A DNA stretch of 64,000 nt from Casuarina equisetifolia. Its lineage: Eukaryota; Streptophyta; Magnoliopsida; Fagales; Casuarinaceae. Below, piece after piece: positions 22,393 through 34,035 of this stretch. Positions within the stretch are counted from its first letter, which is position 1, and every line of letters starts with the position of its first letter. The DNA is taken from positions 31,829,258 through 31,893,257 of the forward strand of contig CM052354.1 of NCBI GenBank assembly GCA_028551475.1, read 5' to 3'. Below the pieces are notes generated by a model. That model was not told the origin of the DNA. It made no database searches and saw only the letters and a program-made list of their open reading frames with translations. Position numbers and translations under genes: made by a program.

Positions 22393-25300
22393 TCAAATTT
22401 GATTGTCTACAGTGCTTGAAGATTGGGGATGTGAGTATTCAAAATTTTCACATTTCTTTGATAAAGGGCTTCCACATAATCCAGGATTATCATTAAAGGA
22501 AGTGTTTAGAAATGTATCAAATTGTTTTCCAGAAGGTATAAGCCCTGTGAGATGATTTTGGGAAACATTAAAGAATTCAAGGAAGGTAATTTGCACAAGT
22601 TCTAAAGGAATTGCACCAGATAACTTGTTTTGAGAAAGATCTAGTGATTCTAGCTCTTTTAAGTTCCCTAAGGAAGATGGTATACAACCAGTAAGAAAGT
22701 TATTTGAGAGGTTAAGCAATTTTAGTCCTTTAAGATGTCCTACAACTTCTGGAATTTCACCTTCAAATTTGTTATTTGAGAGATCAATAGCAACAAAGAA
22801 ATCTAGGATCTTTTTATATGTCATTTTATTGCCTTTGTTGGTAAATATCATTGAGACACTATAGTAAGCTTGTGAGGCAGAAATGTTCATGTACATTAAG
22901 CTATTTTTATTGAGAATTTGCATGGTTGTCCAAGTTTTGAAGTATTGAGAGGGCAATTTTCCTGTAATGTTATTATTAGAGAGATCTACAATGTGTAAAC
23001 TTGGGAAATCAAAAGGGATGTTAAAATTTCCTATTGTACCATAAAATCTATTAGATTGCAAAATGAGAATCTTTAACTCAGATAGACCACCTAACCAAAA
23101 AGGGAAACTATCACTGACTTGATTATTTGCCAAGTTAAGAACTTCAAGCTTGGTACAATTGGCCAATGACCTTGGTATAGGGCCGAATAATTGATTTTGG
23201 CTAAGATCAATCATCTTTAGTTGGCTTCCTTTAGGAAATGATTGGGGAATGGCTCCATGAAAGTTATTATTGTGCAAATTTAAAACTAATAGAGGGCCAT
23301 TCAAGTTGCTTAAACATTGAGGAAGTGAGCCACTCAAGCTATTGTTTGACAAATCAAGAGCAGTCATTAAACTTCGATTGCATATCAAGTTTGGTATTTC
23401 TCCAGTCAATTTGTTGTTTTGGGCGAAATACCAAACAATAAAAGGTGGTGGGATTGGAAGTGACCCTTGAAGTTTGTTAGAATCAAGACCTAGATATCTT
23501 AATGAAGAGGAAAAAATTGGAAATTCATCAAAGCCTGTGAGAAAGTTGAAACTTAGATTCAAAGTCAGCTTAATATTTGTAATTACATTTGACATCCATT
23601 TTGGAACTTGGCCATGAATTTCATTATTGGAAAGATCCAAAGACCTCAATTGATCTTGGTTCCTTAGAAAATGTGGGAACTCATGTAGGTGACAATCCTT
23701 CAAAGTTAAGTCCTTTAATTTTGGAAAAGTTCCATTGGTACTAGGCTTTATAAGTAATGAAATGTTGTTATTGGATAAAATGAGGGAACGGAGGTTTTTG
23801 AGTTTTAGGAACAAGTCAAATTCTATTATGCCACTTGCATTGTTGAATATAAGAAAAAGATATTCAAGACTAACAAGCTTAGATAGAAGCTTTGGAATTG
23901 AACCATGCAAATTATTTCTTACAAGTGCTAAACTAGTTAGTTGGGTAACATTACCAAGTGAAGACCATAATGAAATATTGGTGTTAAATAAATAAAGTGA
24001 GTCAAGGTTTTTCAATTTTAGTAACAAGTCAAATTCCAATATGCCACTATAGTTGTTTGAGTTAAGCCAAAGATATTCAAGACTAATAAGCTTAGATAGA
24101 AGCTTTGGAATTGAACCATGAAAATTATTTCCTATAAGTTCTAGGTCAGTTAATTGGGTAAGGTTACCAGGCAAAGATGGTAATGAAATATTGGTGTTGT
24201 ATAAATAAAGTGAATGAAGGTTTTTCAATTTTAGTAACAAGTCAAATTCCACTATGCCAATCAAGTTGTTTAAGCCAAGGTTGAGATATTCAAGATTGAC
24301 AAGTTTAGATATCAACTCATGAATTGAACCATACAAGTTATTTTCATTGAGATCTAGCATTGTTAGTTGGGTAAGGTTTCCAAGTGAAGACATTATTGGT
24401 CCAGAAATATTGCAACTCGTACACTTGAAAGAGGATAAGGACTTAAGGTTACCAATTGAATGTAGTAAGTTACTAGGAAAAGGCATTTTATAAATTTCCA
24501 AAAATTCAAGGGGGCTACTTCTATTAAATTCCACCAAACCTAAAGTGATATTCTCATTAAAGCCCACTTCAAGCTCCTTAAGATTAGGTAGATGGAAAAT
24601 GCCAATAGGAAACTCACCATGGAATCTATTTTTTGATATCCGTAATGAAAGTAATTGGGCAAGCTTTTCAAAAGATGATGGTATTGGTCCAAAAAAATTG
24701 CATCCCGTAACTCCAACATGTTGTAAAAACTTAAGGTTTCTAATTGAGATTGGTAACTTACCAGAGAAACCCGTATAAGAAAGCTCAAATGATTGAAGGG
24801 GGTTGCTTTGGTTAAATTCTGGTATACTCCCATTGAGATTGACATTGTCACTCAAATCAATAGATTGAAGATTAGGTAAATATAAAATTTCAATAGGAAA
24901 CTCTCCTTGCAAGTGACAATCGTTTAGGAATAAAGATGTTAAAGAAGATAAGTTTGCTAAAGTTTTGGGTACTTTGGAAAACATGTAAACCCCACTAAGA
25001 TTTAGTTCTTTCAAGTTTGTTAAGCTTTCAGCCATATTTCCTAGGCTAGATTTTGGAACCTCAAAATCATTGTATGAGAGATCCAAGGAAACTAATTTAG
25101 AGAGTTCAAAAATTTCTGAAGGGATTTGACAAGAAAATCTAGAGGACGATAGATTGAGGCTTATTAGCCTTGAAAGATGTGTAAAACCAGTTGGGATTTT
25201 AGAATAACTAAAGTCATTATCAGCAAGATTAAGCTTTTGAAGGTGAATGAGTTGGAAGAGACTACTATTGGAATTGATGGTACCAAGAAGACAACTACTA

Positions 25301-25704
25301 CTAAGGTCAAGGCTCACCACGTGACCCATGTTCTCATTACACTTAATCCCACTCCATTTGCAGCAATTGTTACTTTTAGACACCCAAAAATGAACCTTTG
25401 AATAGTTAGAGGAATAACCAAATTCACCACAATCACTAATAAGGCTTTCTTTGAATTGCAACAAGGCCAAGCTTTCATTATCATGGCATAATGGCTGCGT
25501 AAAGGAAAAGAGTGCCAACAAATATATGATAAATAGTAAGTATAAGTGCGCATAGAAGAATAAGGAAAGCAAAAAACAAAAAAAACAGCAATTATCTTTT
25601 ACTAAATGTGGTTTAGGTCTTTCCCATCTCCACTTTAATATCACCAACTTCAAATATTTTTGTTTTGCCTCACATAAATTCTCATGAGTTGTTGTCCAAG
25701 TCAT
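22393..25704 (-). CDS. RLP2: LRR receptor-like protein, stop before membrane helix
   Basis: This is a Cf/Ve-type LRR receptor-like protein of about 1.1 kb residues. In order: hydrophobic leader (LLFIIYLLALFSF), QPLCHDNESLALLQFKE, the N-cap with CCKWSGIKC, a long uninterrupted LRR array with the plant LxxNxLxGxIP pattern, the island (YFKTWTTMQI to NKMTYKKILDFF), further LRRs, the C-cap (NPGLCGSPLSKKC) and an acidic stretch. TGA at 22393-22395 replaces the Trp codon kept in RLP1, so the product would end before its membrane helix. No ATG sits at the leader; the nearest in-frame ATGs are 25704 and 25758, giving about 65 residues of unusual N-terminal extension. The start is uncertain. Confidence 0.8.
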   Translation of the reverse strand: MTWTTTHENLCEAKQKYLKLVILKWRWERPKPHLVKDNCCFFCFLLSLFFYAHLYLLFIIYLLALFSFTQPLCHDNESLALLQFKESLISDCGEFGYSSNYSKVHFWVSKSNNCCKWSGIKCNENMGHVVSLDLSSSCLLGTINSNSSLFQLIHLQKLNLADNDFSYSKIPTGFTHLSRLISLNLSSSRFSCQIPSEIFELSKLVSLDLSYNDFEVPKSSLGNMAESLTNLKELNLSGVYMFSKVPKTLANLSSLTSLFLNDCHLQGEFPIEILYLPNLQSIDLSDNVNLNGSIPEFNQSNPLQSFELSYTGFSGKLPISIRNLKFLQHVGVTGCNFFGPIPSSFEKLAQLLSLRISKNRFHGEFPIGIFHLPNLKELEVGFNENITLGLVEFNRSSPLEFLEIYKMPFPSNLLHSIGNLKSLSSFKCTSCNISGPIMSSLGNLTQLTMLDLNENNLYGSIHELISKLVNLEYLNLGLNNLIGIVEFDLLLKLKNLHSLYLYNTNISLPSLPGNLTQLTDLELIGNNFHGSIPKLLSKLISLEYLWLNSNNYSGILEFDLLLKLKNLDSLYLFNTNISLWSSLGNVTQLTSLALVRNNLHGSIPKLLSKLVSLEYLFLIFNNASGIIEFDLFLKLKNLRSLILSNNNISLLIKPSTNGTFPKLKDLTLKDCHLHEFPHFLRNQDQLRSLDLSNNEIHGQVPKWMSNVITNIKLTLNLSFNFLTGFDEFPIFSSSLRYLGLDSNKLQGSLPIPPPFIVWYFAQNNKLTGEIPNLICNRSLMTALDLSNNSLSGSLPQCLSNLNGPLLVLNLHNNNFHGAIPQSFPKGSQLKMIDLSQNQLFGPIPRSLANCTKLEVLNLANNQVSDSFPFWLGGLSELKILILQSNRFYGTIGNFNIPFDFPSLHIVDLSNNNITGKLPSQYFKTWTTMQILNKNSLMYMNISASQAYYSVSMIFTNKGNKMTYKKILDFFVAIDLSNNKFEGEIPEVVGHLKGLKLLNLSNNFLTGCIPSSLGNLKELESLDLSQNKLSGAIPLELVQITFLEFFNVSQNHLTGLIPSGKQFDTFLNTSFNDNPGLCGSPLSKKCENFEYSHPQSSSTVDNQI
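23755..24393 (-). repeat. Three 213-bp tandem LRR repeats in RLP2
   Basis: Copies at 24181-24393, 23968-24180 and 23755-23967 each encode 71 residues (three LRRs) ending in LYNTNISL, LFNTNISL and SNNNISL. Period was measured from the acaagtc sites at 24237, 24024 and 23811. RLP3 has one copy at the equivalent place. Confidence 0.85.
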
Positions 25705-27158
25705 CTCATGGGAAATTTGTAGCAATAGTAAATCATACCAAATTCTAGAGTCAACCATGTCATATTTAATGATTCTAAGACTTCGACACAAGTCATTCTC
25801 TAAATATTATTCTCACACTTATTTTTATTTTTTACAAAAAAAGGTCCCATTTTTCTAGCTTGGACAATTAAAATTGAAAACATAATTATTAAGATTTATA
25901 TACATAATCATTAATAATTTAGTTTGTATAGTTCAAGATTTTCTCTTATCATATGAGCATAATTTTCCACCCCTTATTTTTCATTGATTTTGTATTTGAG
26001 ATAAAATATAATTTGTAAAATTCTTCCATATATTTTATTTTATAACTTTATTTTTGTTATTTTAAAAAGATAAGTTTCCCTTTACTGGCATACAAAACAA
26101 TGATGAAATAGTAGGAAACATTAGTAGTTTCTTTTGATCAACTCTTCACATCTTCTTTTGTAGTTCATTGTCTTTGTCTAGTTTAATATATTAATCAAAA
26201 TTTTGTGCCGAAAGGGAAATCTATTAGATCTTCCCCAGCCCCACAAACTATAAAATATGAATCTATAACATGTTTTAGTACAAATCCATGCCCAAACTAA
26301 ACCCCAAAATCAAACTCAAATTCCTACATCAAACTCAAAACCAAAAACAACTCTGTAATTCTATATTCTATACCGCGTGAGGTATCACTACTAACAAAAC
26401 AAAATAGAGAAATAAACCCTATAAAAACCCACCAAGTAAGAGGACGGAAATAAAAAAAGAAGTCGACTTGAGGGAGGAACCAGGAGAAGAGTGCTGGAGC
26501 GTTAACAACATGAGAGCTGTCAGGAAGGGGACTAACTAAGTCATTTTATACTTCACCTACAAGAGATTCGAAACCAGAGAGGGGAATGATCGCCAAGAGC
26601 AAGACGATGGTTGGATTCTTCTAAAATGATAGATGCTTTTCTGGTTTAGAGATAGATATTTTAAAGAAAGAAGTTCCAAAAAATGATTAGCAACTTTCGT
26701 AGCATGGTTTCTACTAGTCTAAAACCTGATGTTCATTTCTATAATAGCTTCTCAAGTGTAGCTGGTTTCAATCTTTCTAAATTCATGAAGTTCTTTGAAG
26801 TCAATGGCCGGCGAAGTTTTATTAAATTCTTTCATTCTTGTTCATGCTATTCCTGTCATCTGCGTGCTCTGTAATTTCTATCAATAGACGATTTTATGTT
26901 TTGATGTTTGAATTCTTCGCCACGAAAATCCACAACTTATATCTGTGTTAATGTACATGTAATCAATTTTCAAACTCTTTTTCACTGCGATTTTTCCATG
27001 CTCTGACAAAACGGTTTTGACGTTACAACAGATCCTAAGCAGAGAAACTGAATCAAAGCAAACCGACACAACTCTTTTATCCAAAGCCCGAATAAAAGTA
27101 AAAGAAGAAACGGTTTAGGATTAGGAAACCGAGAAATTGAGGAGCAAGACAAACTCAC
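25705..27158 (-). other. Region between signal-peptide exon and RLP2
   Basis: This is collinear with 14.35-15.93 kb. The proximal part carries leader-module-like sequence (actaaatgtggtttagg near 25600 lies inside the RLP2 open frame). No DUF1218 second exon is seen. It would be the intron of a chimeric transcript. Confidence 0.5.
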
Positions 27159-27248
27159 CTTGGTCCTCCTTTGCTCCGGGGCAACAGCAGGAGCAAAAAG
27201 TATCAGTTTGAAGACAAACAGCACGACCAGGAACAGCTTGGAAGCCAT
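27159..27248 (-). CDS. DUF1218-like first exon (signal peptide), copy beside RLP2
   Basis: ATG at 27248 opens exactly 30 codons, MASKLFLVVLFVFKLILFAP then AVAPEQRRTK, closing in phase 0 on an aag|gtgag donor. The hydrophobic stretch and EQRR ending match the first exon of DUF1218 genes. Frame, start and donor are intact. Upstream lie a CT-rich leader and a TATA box. No downstream DUF1218 exon is present before RLP2, 1.5 kb away on the same strand. Confidence 0.7.
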
Positions 27249-27640
27249 ACCTGCCAACATCTGTCTGTCTGCCTCTCTCTCTCTCTCTCACACACAGTAA
27301 CACAAAAAGATAAAAGGAAGGTGAGAGGATAAGCTCACGAAGTCGAACAGAGAAGGGAAAGGGCAACAATCTTCTGCTGAGGGTAATTTAGTTCCCTAGA
27401 TGAACATTCGTTGAAATGAATATAAAAGCTTTTATAGATTGAACCACTATACAGTTTATAGCGCAACTTCCTGACGCCTTCCCACAATAGGCTAATTTCT
27501 TTCCCATCATCACTTTAGCCACCACGTCTTAAAAATGTCGCGTCTACCCACTATGATTTTTAGTCAAGTCGTCTCATAAAAAGTTGGCAGACCATACCGT
27601 GTTCCAATGTCGGGCACAACTAGTCCAACCACTTTATTTA
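27249..27640 (-). promoter_or_regulatory. Promoter-leader module (best-preserved copy)
   Basis: TATAAAAG on the minus strand (cttttata at 27429-27436, inside a tataaaagcttttata palindrome) lies about 185 bp before the exon ATG. The leader includes cttctctgttcgac, a ct/gtct microsatellite near 27262-27294, and no strong upstream ATG. It is similar by eye to 3.93-4.20, 16.02-16.42, 45.17-45.46 and 60.30-60.64 kb. Confidence 0.6.
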
Positions 27641-29100
27641 CTTTATGTATTTTTTACATTATGTACTTTATTGTAAAAATTTAAGTTAAAATATTTTTTT
27701 TTTGAAAAAATGAAAGAATGTAGACAAAAAATAAAAGAAGATAAAAAATGAGTCTAAGCTGAAGCCAGTAGGCCGGGGTACGAGGATAGTTTTTCCAAGC
27801 CTGAACCCCTATAATGATTTTAGTTTTTGTCAAAATTTAATTTGCTATGCATTATGTGTTTAGCCTAACAAGCAATAGGCTTACATGAATTTGAATGTCA
27901 TAGTATTCAATAATCATGTTATATCAAAGAATATCTTAAACAGAATGCACGAACAGAAAATAAAAAATATGTTTTTTTAAATGAAAAATAACCATAAAAA
28001 ACATAGTTTATTGATTCACCAACTTAGAGAAAATAATTATGGTACTTACCAAATTAAAAGAAAGTTAATAGATCATCTTAAGCATAAAAAGAGTTCATGA
28101 TAATGCTTCCATGGTCAATGAAGATGGTGTAAAGAAAAGAAAGGAAGATTTCTGTATTAAATAATGTTGGATTAGTCATTCAAAAAGTTTGAGTTAACAA
28201 GAAATTAAAGTTTTAATAATTTTAACAAATCTTAAATCAATACATCTACATTAACATGACTTTGATTTTTTGTTCATTTTAGTCTTGTGTTAGTTAGATT
28301 CTTGGAATCTCCTATAGATGTTCCCAAATGTTCAAATTTTTTGGTTAAGGTTATTTTTCATGAGTCCCATTGGTTCTTTAATTAATTAAACTATTTAAAA
28401 CTTCCTTAAAGTTTATTCTAGGGTTATTTGCATTCAAGATATGAAGTTAAAATTGAAGTCTATTGGTCTATTAAGCATGTGATTTCTCTAAATGATGCAT
28501 AATCCTAAAATAAATTAGTTTAGTAGTTTAGTAAAGGCCAGGAATAAGTTCAGCATTACAAAACCAACTTTACTGGATTAGAACTAGGTTAGAGTAAACA
28601 AAAAAAAAAGGCTACCCTTTTGTCTTCCTTAAGCTTTCTCCAAAAAAACCTTCTATTAAACAATGAACATGTTGTATAAGTTGATAATCATACTTTATTA
28701 TATAAAGTGACAGAAAATTGAAGGAGAGAGTAACAAAATAAGCATATTATATTCCTCTTAAGTATAATAAAGATTCTTTTGTTTTTTTTATGCACAAAAT
28801 ATCTTGCTCTGATATAGTTGTTTAAAGCTTAAGGATAGAACATAATTAAATAGTTAATTGAAGACCCATTAATAATTCTAAAGAGATTCTTGTGTTGTTT
28901 AAAAGCATATGTTGAATGCAAGAGGTGATTATAAATCAGCTATAGCAAATTTTATGAAAAATTTATGAAACTTGTTGAGCGTTACTAAAGTAGAACTTCT
29001 CCTACAAGTTTTGTAATCATGCGATATTATTTCATTTCTAATCCAACTGCTTTTGTCTAAGAGTTCAATGTTAAGTAAATGAAATTGCTTTCAAACATTG
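27641..29100. repeat. Non-coding right part of tandem unit 2
   Basis: This is collinear with 16.42-18.0 kb. No gene is seen. It ends where both copies share ggtagaccacac, after which the sequence here differs from the start of a unit. Confidence 0.6.
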
Positions 29101-29655
29101 GTAGACCACACATAGTCTAATCACTTGAAGATTCCTTTTGCATGTACTTGTTAAAGAGTTAAGTGTTGTGTAAACAAATTGACGTCAGACAATGATAGAC
29201 CACACCACCTCCCAGTGTTGGCAACACTATCCTAATCACTTGAAGACTTAAAGTCAAGTCTTCTTCTAACAAATTGCTTAGGCATTTCTACTATCATTTT
29301 TTTTTATAAAAAATCACATTATCATTAAATGGACATAAAAAAAAAGACTATATACAATTATATTATTAGAACATGTAGGAAACTTTGGAAGCCGAGGACC
29401 CCAAAGAAGTTAGATGAACGCAATTAACAAGAACCTCATGATCATATATCATAAGAAAATAAAATATGGATAGTCCTATATGATAAGTAAATTTATTGTG
29501 GTAAATTTAGAGTAGATAAACAGCATAAATTTCTATTCCTTGAATTTATATATAGTGAAAAATGCCCAAATCAACATAACAAGAAAAAAGGTTTAATAAG
29601 AATCAATGTAAAATTGATGCACTTTGTATAGATAGAGAGACTCTTCAAAGCTCGT
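29101..29655. other. Non-coding AT-rich spacer
   Basis: A partial echo of gtagaccacaccacctccc (also near 18000) occurs at about 29200. Nothing else is recognised. Confidence 0.4.
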
Positions 29656-30320
29656 GCTAAATGTTGTATTTTGCCTTTTCTAGAATGGGGAAGGAATATC
29701 ATAGTGTCTTTCCTATGAAACTACCAATAAAACAACATTGTAGACTTTGAACTTTATAAAAGCCACGTCAAATACGTCTAGTGGGAAGAAAGTCAAGATT
29801 CTGTTTTTACAAAAGCAATATGAAACTTTTCTATAATTGCACTACAATTATTCCACTTTTTCCAGGCCCGCCCCAAAAGAATAGAACTGCCTCTGCCTTG
29901 ACCTCAAGGACAGAAAAGCTATATGAACTGATACTACTTTTAAATGGAAATTTCTTAATTGGTAACACCGTTGGTTGCATATTTATTCTGCTTAACATTT
30001 AGACTTGGGCTTGCAATTGGATTAGATATTCAATCACTCCGTCAAGCATCGATGCCTAAATCAAGAAGGTTAGCCAATTAAATGTCAATTAATATCACTA
30101 CCCTAGAACTCATTCTCAAACTTGCAATTCAATTTAACACACTAGTAGTGTCTGGCAAAAAAATCATGGTTCCGTATAAAATTGTTGTGGCATTTTGCAA
30201 CGCAGGAGGCTATGAGAGTCCGTGGGAGTTTGGACGACGATCATCGGGTCAGGCTCAAAAATTCCCTCGGCCATTGTGTGCAAAATAAGCTTGTACCACA
30301 TAGATTGCACTTATTGGCTA
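29656..30320. repeat. Dispersed module X, copy 1
   Basis: This matches 31150-31760 by eye (acaacattgtagactttgaac, cactacaattattcc-ctttttcc, tcaagcatcgatgcctaaatcaag, agtagtgtctggca). Shorter echoes occur near 4.96 and 52.8 kb. Short frames are not conserved between copies, so it is treated as non-coding. Confidence 0.6.
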
Positions 30321-30569
30321 CCATCTAACCTAATCTTTTCTTCTTTTAGATTTTTAAGTTTTTAATTTCTTTAGCTACTTTCAACAAGTGTTGAATTAAC
30401 TCTCTCCCTCATCAAACACCACGGATTTAATGTACATTTTTCATATTTAATTTCTTAAATCCAAGTAGCCTCTGCTAAAAACAAAATTTTATTTAATTTG
30501 CACACACGTGAATATGGAGCAGCAAAAAAATTCATAATGCTTTATTTGTGCGACCAGCAACCGAAAAAG

Positions 30570-30850
30570 ATCAATAATGCCAATAGCACCACCGAACCGA
30601 GCTTAAAGTGGTCAATGCTGAGTCACAGCGCAAGGAGATCATCATCATCCAAGCCAGCGAAATCCAAAATGTTGCAGCTTTCGATTCAGCGTGGTAGACT
30701 GAGCGAATCGAACCGAATGTCATAGCTGTTTTCTTTTTTATGAGTGCTGTTTGTTTCCTGGGAAAGTGTTTCCCGGAAAATATGCTTAAATACAGAGTTA
30801 ATAAGCATATCTATCCTGGATGCACATATCTTTATGGCTTTCGTCTTTAC
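30570..30850 (+). repeat. Dispersed module Y, copy 1, with a GC-richer conserved frame
   Basis: This matches 34036-34440: caccaccgaaccgagc-taaagtggtcaatgctgagtcacagcg and so on, then a tttcc-gg stretch and aaaatatgcttaaat. The plus strand reads MLSHSARRSSSSKPAKSK, then LQLSIQRG, partly kept in the second copy with a small in-frame deletion. It could be a first exon of an unrecognised gene or of a DNA element. No family is assigned. Confidence 0.5.
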
Positions 30851-31149
30851 GTGTAAATAGCTCATACTCCGTAAGGTACTGAGAGTCCGTAGAAGCAATT
30901 AACCGTCTGTGAGAGCAAGAACAGGTGAAATATCCTGGCTTTTTCACACTTTGATTTGCATACCTTTCTTTTAACCGTTTCTTTACTATGCACTCTTTGT
31001 CTCAAACCAAGGGAAGCGGAGCCAAGTTGCCCTTGACTTCAAATCTAGCACTCATATAATTATGCAATAAACAAAAATTTCATTTTCTGCAGGCGTCTTG
31101 AATATTGTGATAATTCATGTACTTAGTATAAATACAAGGACTATTCGAA
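30851..31149. other. Spacer between modules Y and X
   Basis: No feature recognised. Confidence 0.3.
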
Positions 31150-31760
31150 GTTCACAGTAGACAATGAATTCTACTTTTTTGGAGTGGTAGAAATGGATAT
31201 CACGAAGTCTTACCTACTAACTTATTAAACAATATTTGTAGACTTCAAACAATATAACAGCCGCGTCAAACACATCTAATGGAAAAAAGGTCAAGATACT
31301 GCTGGTGCAAAAGCAATGCGAAACCTCCCCATAATTGCACTACAATTATTTTGCTTTTTCCGGCCCCACTTCAAAAGAATAGGACAACCTTGCCTCTGAC
31401 GTGAAGGACAAAATAGCTATGTGAATTGATCCTACTTTCCTTACTTTGAAATTTCTTAGTTGTTAACACCATCATATTTATTCTACTCATCATTTGGACT
31501 TCAGATTGCAATTACTTTAGCTATTCAATTAACTCATCAAGCATCAATGCCTAAATCAAGAAAGTAAGCTAAATGAACCCCAATAGATATGGCTACTCTA
31601 GAACTCATCACCAAGCTTGTAATTCAGTTTTCCTTGCTAGCAGTGTCTGTCATAAAATGATCCAGTATGAAGTTGTTCTGGAATCCTACAAGGCAAGAGA
31701 GTTTGAGAGTCAATTGGTGTGCGGATAAGGATAATTGAATTTGGCCCAAAAATCTCTAAC
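31150..31760. repeat. Dispersed module X, copy 2
   Basis: Second copy of the segment at 29656-30320, more diverged and with small indels. Confidence 0.6.
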
Positions 31761-33680
31761 TAATCTTAGTGTTTTCTTTTTTGAGATTTGTCCGTTGTTA
31801 ATTACTTTGGCTTGATTGGATTTTTGATGGAATCAATTACTGTGACTCAATTTTATATTGAAAAAAGATATTTAATTTATCTTTGTAGAAAAAAGATCAT
31901 CTTATTTGTAATTTTTAATAAAATTCAACACTACATAACCTGTTTGATATATTAAACCAACATACATTGACATATAATACTACAATATTAAATGTAAATC
32001 TATTTCGAACAATTTCTTTTGTAATAGGACTTTTATACTTGTAGCGAAAAACTTGTTAATTGTATTCTTCACAGAGGGTAGCCAAAATTGGTCTTCCCTC
32101 ATTTAGGTAATCATTTAATATTGTTTTTCATTCCAAATACTGAAAGGCAACCGTTTATTTTTTTCTTTAAATATACAATAAATTTATTCAATAAAATTCA
32201 AACAAGATGATTAACTTTATACAGGTATTAGTGAAAAAGATTGATATTATATGCAGGGGAGTTGCGCAATTACTTCATCGCGCTTATATATATTGTCGTG
32301 ATGTACAGCCCTACAAAATTTGTACCATTTATCCTATTGAAATAAGAGTTTTGGTTAAATGCTAAAAATAGATTAATTGACGGGCATTTGCTGCGCAACT
32401 GTTATTGTCACATTAAACTAAAATCCACTGGAGGCTGTTGCAATAGGATAATAGGACAACTTAAGTTGAATCGCACTCGTTTCAAGCCATTCTGACGTGC
32501 AACAAAGTTTCGGGACTCAGTCAACTTAAGTTGAAAGAAGGGCGAAAACAACTCGAAGGCAGAGGAGAAATACGGTTTCGATATTTTTGTGGAAGACAGA
32601 GCAGAGTCAGCTCTCGGATTCTCTTTGTGAGGCACGACTAACTTTTTGATCAAAGATTTTTCAAAACGAATCGATGAATCAACTTTCAGCCTTGATTCCT
32701 CTTTATAGTCGGTAGATTTTGTTTTTTTAAATGAAAATGTTAATTTACATTAATAAAAATTAGTGTATAAAATAATAGGAATATTTCCTGATATTACAAA
32801 AATTACGAAAATTACAAAAAGTAAAATTTAAAAATCTCATAATCTCATTCAAAATAATATTTCCTTGTAAGAGTTTTATGCATTTAACAATAAGTTTTAT
32901 TTTGAATAATTTTTCTTACTTTAACTAATGAAATTAGAGTATCAATTATTTTTTATTACTTTCAGTCTTTATACAATAAAAGTAAACTAAAAAAAATTAT
33001 AAAAAGTTTGACTTGAGACTGCAGATTTTCGAACTCTCAACGGTAAGATTTTCAAACCTCCACGCCTGAGACAGAGTCTGTCCTAAGGTTTTTGAATAAT
33101 TCCTATCCATAAAATTCCTCACATCATCTTCAATTCCATACCAAGTATTTTATGATATTAAAAAAATAGCATTATATATGCTGCTAAAGTACATAACCAT
33201 TACACAAAAAACAAAAGATAGACTGTCATGAATTTGGGTGTCTGATATAATGATTAATATCAAGTAACGATAATTTTATTTTTTATTTTTTTTTTAAAAA
33301 AGAGAATATGCCTCGACTAATTTATAAAACAAGATAAATTAATTATTGTATCTACCAAATTAGAAGTAAGTAGATTAATACATCTTAAGCCTAAAAGAGC
33401 TAACAATTATGTTTTTTTGTAGCTGATGAAGACAATATAAACAAAAAGGAGGAAGAGTTCAATGATTAATCCAATTTGATTAGTTAAAAACTTGAGTTGA
33501 CAAGAAGTTATGCATTTAATATTTTATAACTAATTACTATAATCAATCCGACATATATTAACAAAACTTTTAAAAGTTTTGTGTTAATTTGGTTCTTGAA
33601 ATCTGCTTTAAATCTCTGACCCTTGATCTTCATATCTCTTAGTTAGCGTTATTCTTAATAAGTTATTTAATTGCAAAAGC
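31761..33680. other. Non-coding spacer
   Basis: AT-rich throughout except 32380-32700. A 9-bp inverted pair agttgcgca/tgcgcaact bounds about 32263-32400, hinting at a small inverted-repeat element, but no target duplication is clear. An 81-codon minus-strand frame at 32408-32653 has no recognised similarity and no paralogue in the window. Confidence 0.35.
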
Positions 33681-34035
33681 AATTCTAAGGTACGCAGGAG
33701 AAAATCCCTCTGCCCAGAAGGGAAACGGAACATTCAGTGCCCCGGCTTGTTTGTACGTAAGGCTTGCTGTAAGACAAAATGAGGCCCTCTACGTATTTTA
33801 CATTCTGCAGTCAATAAATTTTAGCTCAAGACTTCTCCTACGAGTTGCTTAGCTAGCTAATTTAGTGGTGAGTTAATAAAGATTTTAATTTTGAATTCCG
33901 GGTTTGACACACATCTCATAAAAAAAGTTATAACAATGGCAGACCTTTAATTTAATAGCTAATAGCACCATCTATTCCAATCATTTCAAGACTTTAAAGC
34001 AAATCCTTTTCATTATGCCAATTTTAATAGCCAAT
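33681..34035. repeat. Dispersed module carrying the gagaaaatccctc motif
   Basis: caggagaaaatccctctgcccagaagggaaacgg near 33707 recurs, with changes, near 35015, 36545, 40283 and (split by a LINE) 48757/49741. It is a repeat without a conserved frame. Confidence 0.55.

Noticed and set aside
24540..24851. 103-codon minus-strand frame inside RLP2
   Set aside because: It lies wholly within the LRR-coding frame of RLP2 in another phase and has no LRR or other motif.
25314..25553. 79-codon minus-strand frame with a good ATG overlapping the RLP2 leader
   Set aside because: It reads the conserved CHDNESLALLQ region in the wrong phase and stops soon after. It is useful only as evidence that no in-frame ATG sits at the leader.
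30498..30725. 75-codon frame at module Y as a confirmed gene
   Set aside because: Only part of it is conserved in the second copy, which has a stop, and no family is recognised. Kept as a finding, not a gene call.
32408..32653. 81-codon minus-strand frame
   Set aside because: No recognised similarity, no paralogous copy and no splice or promoter context.
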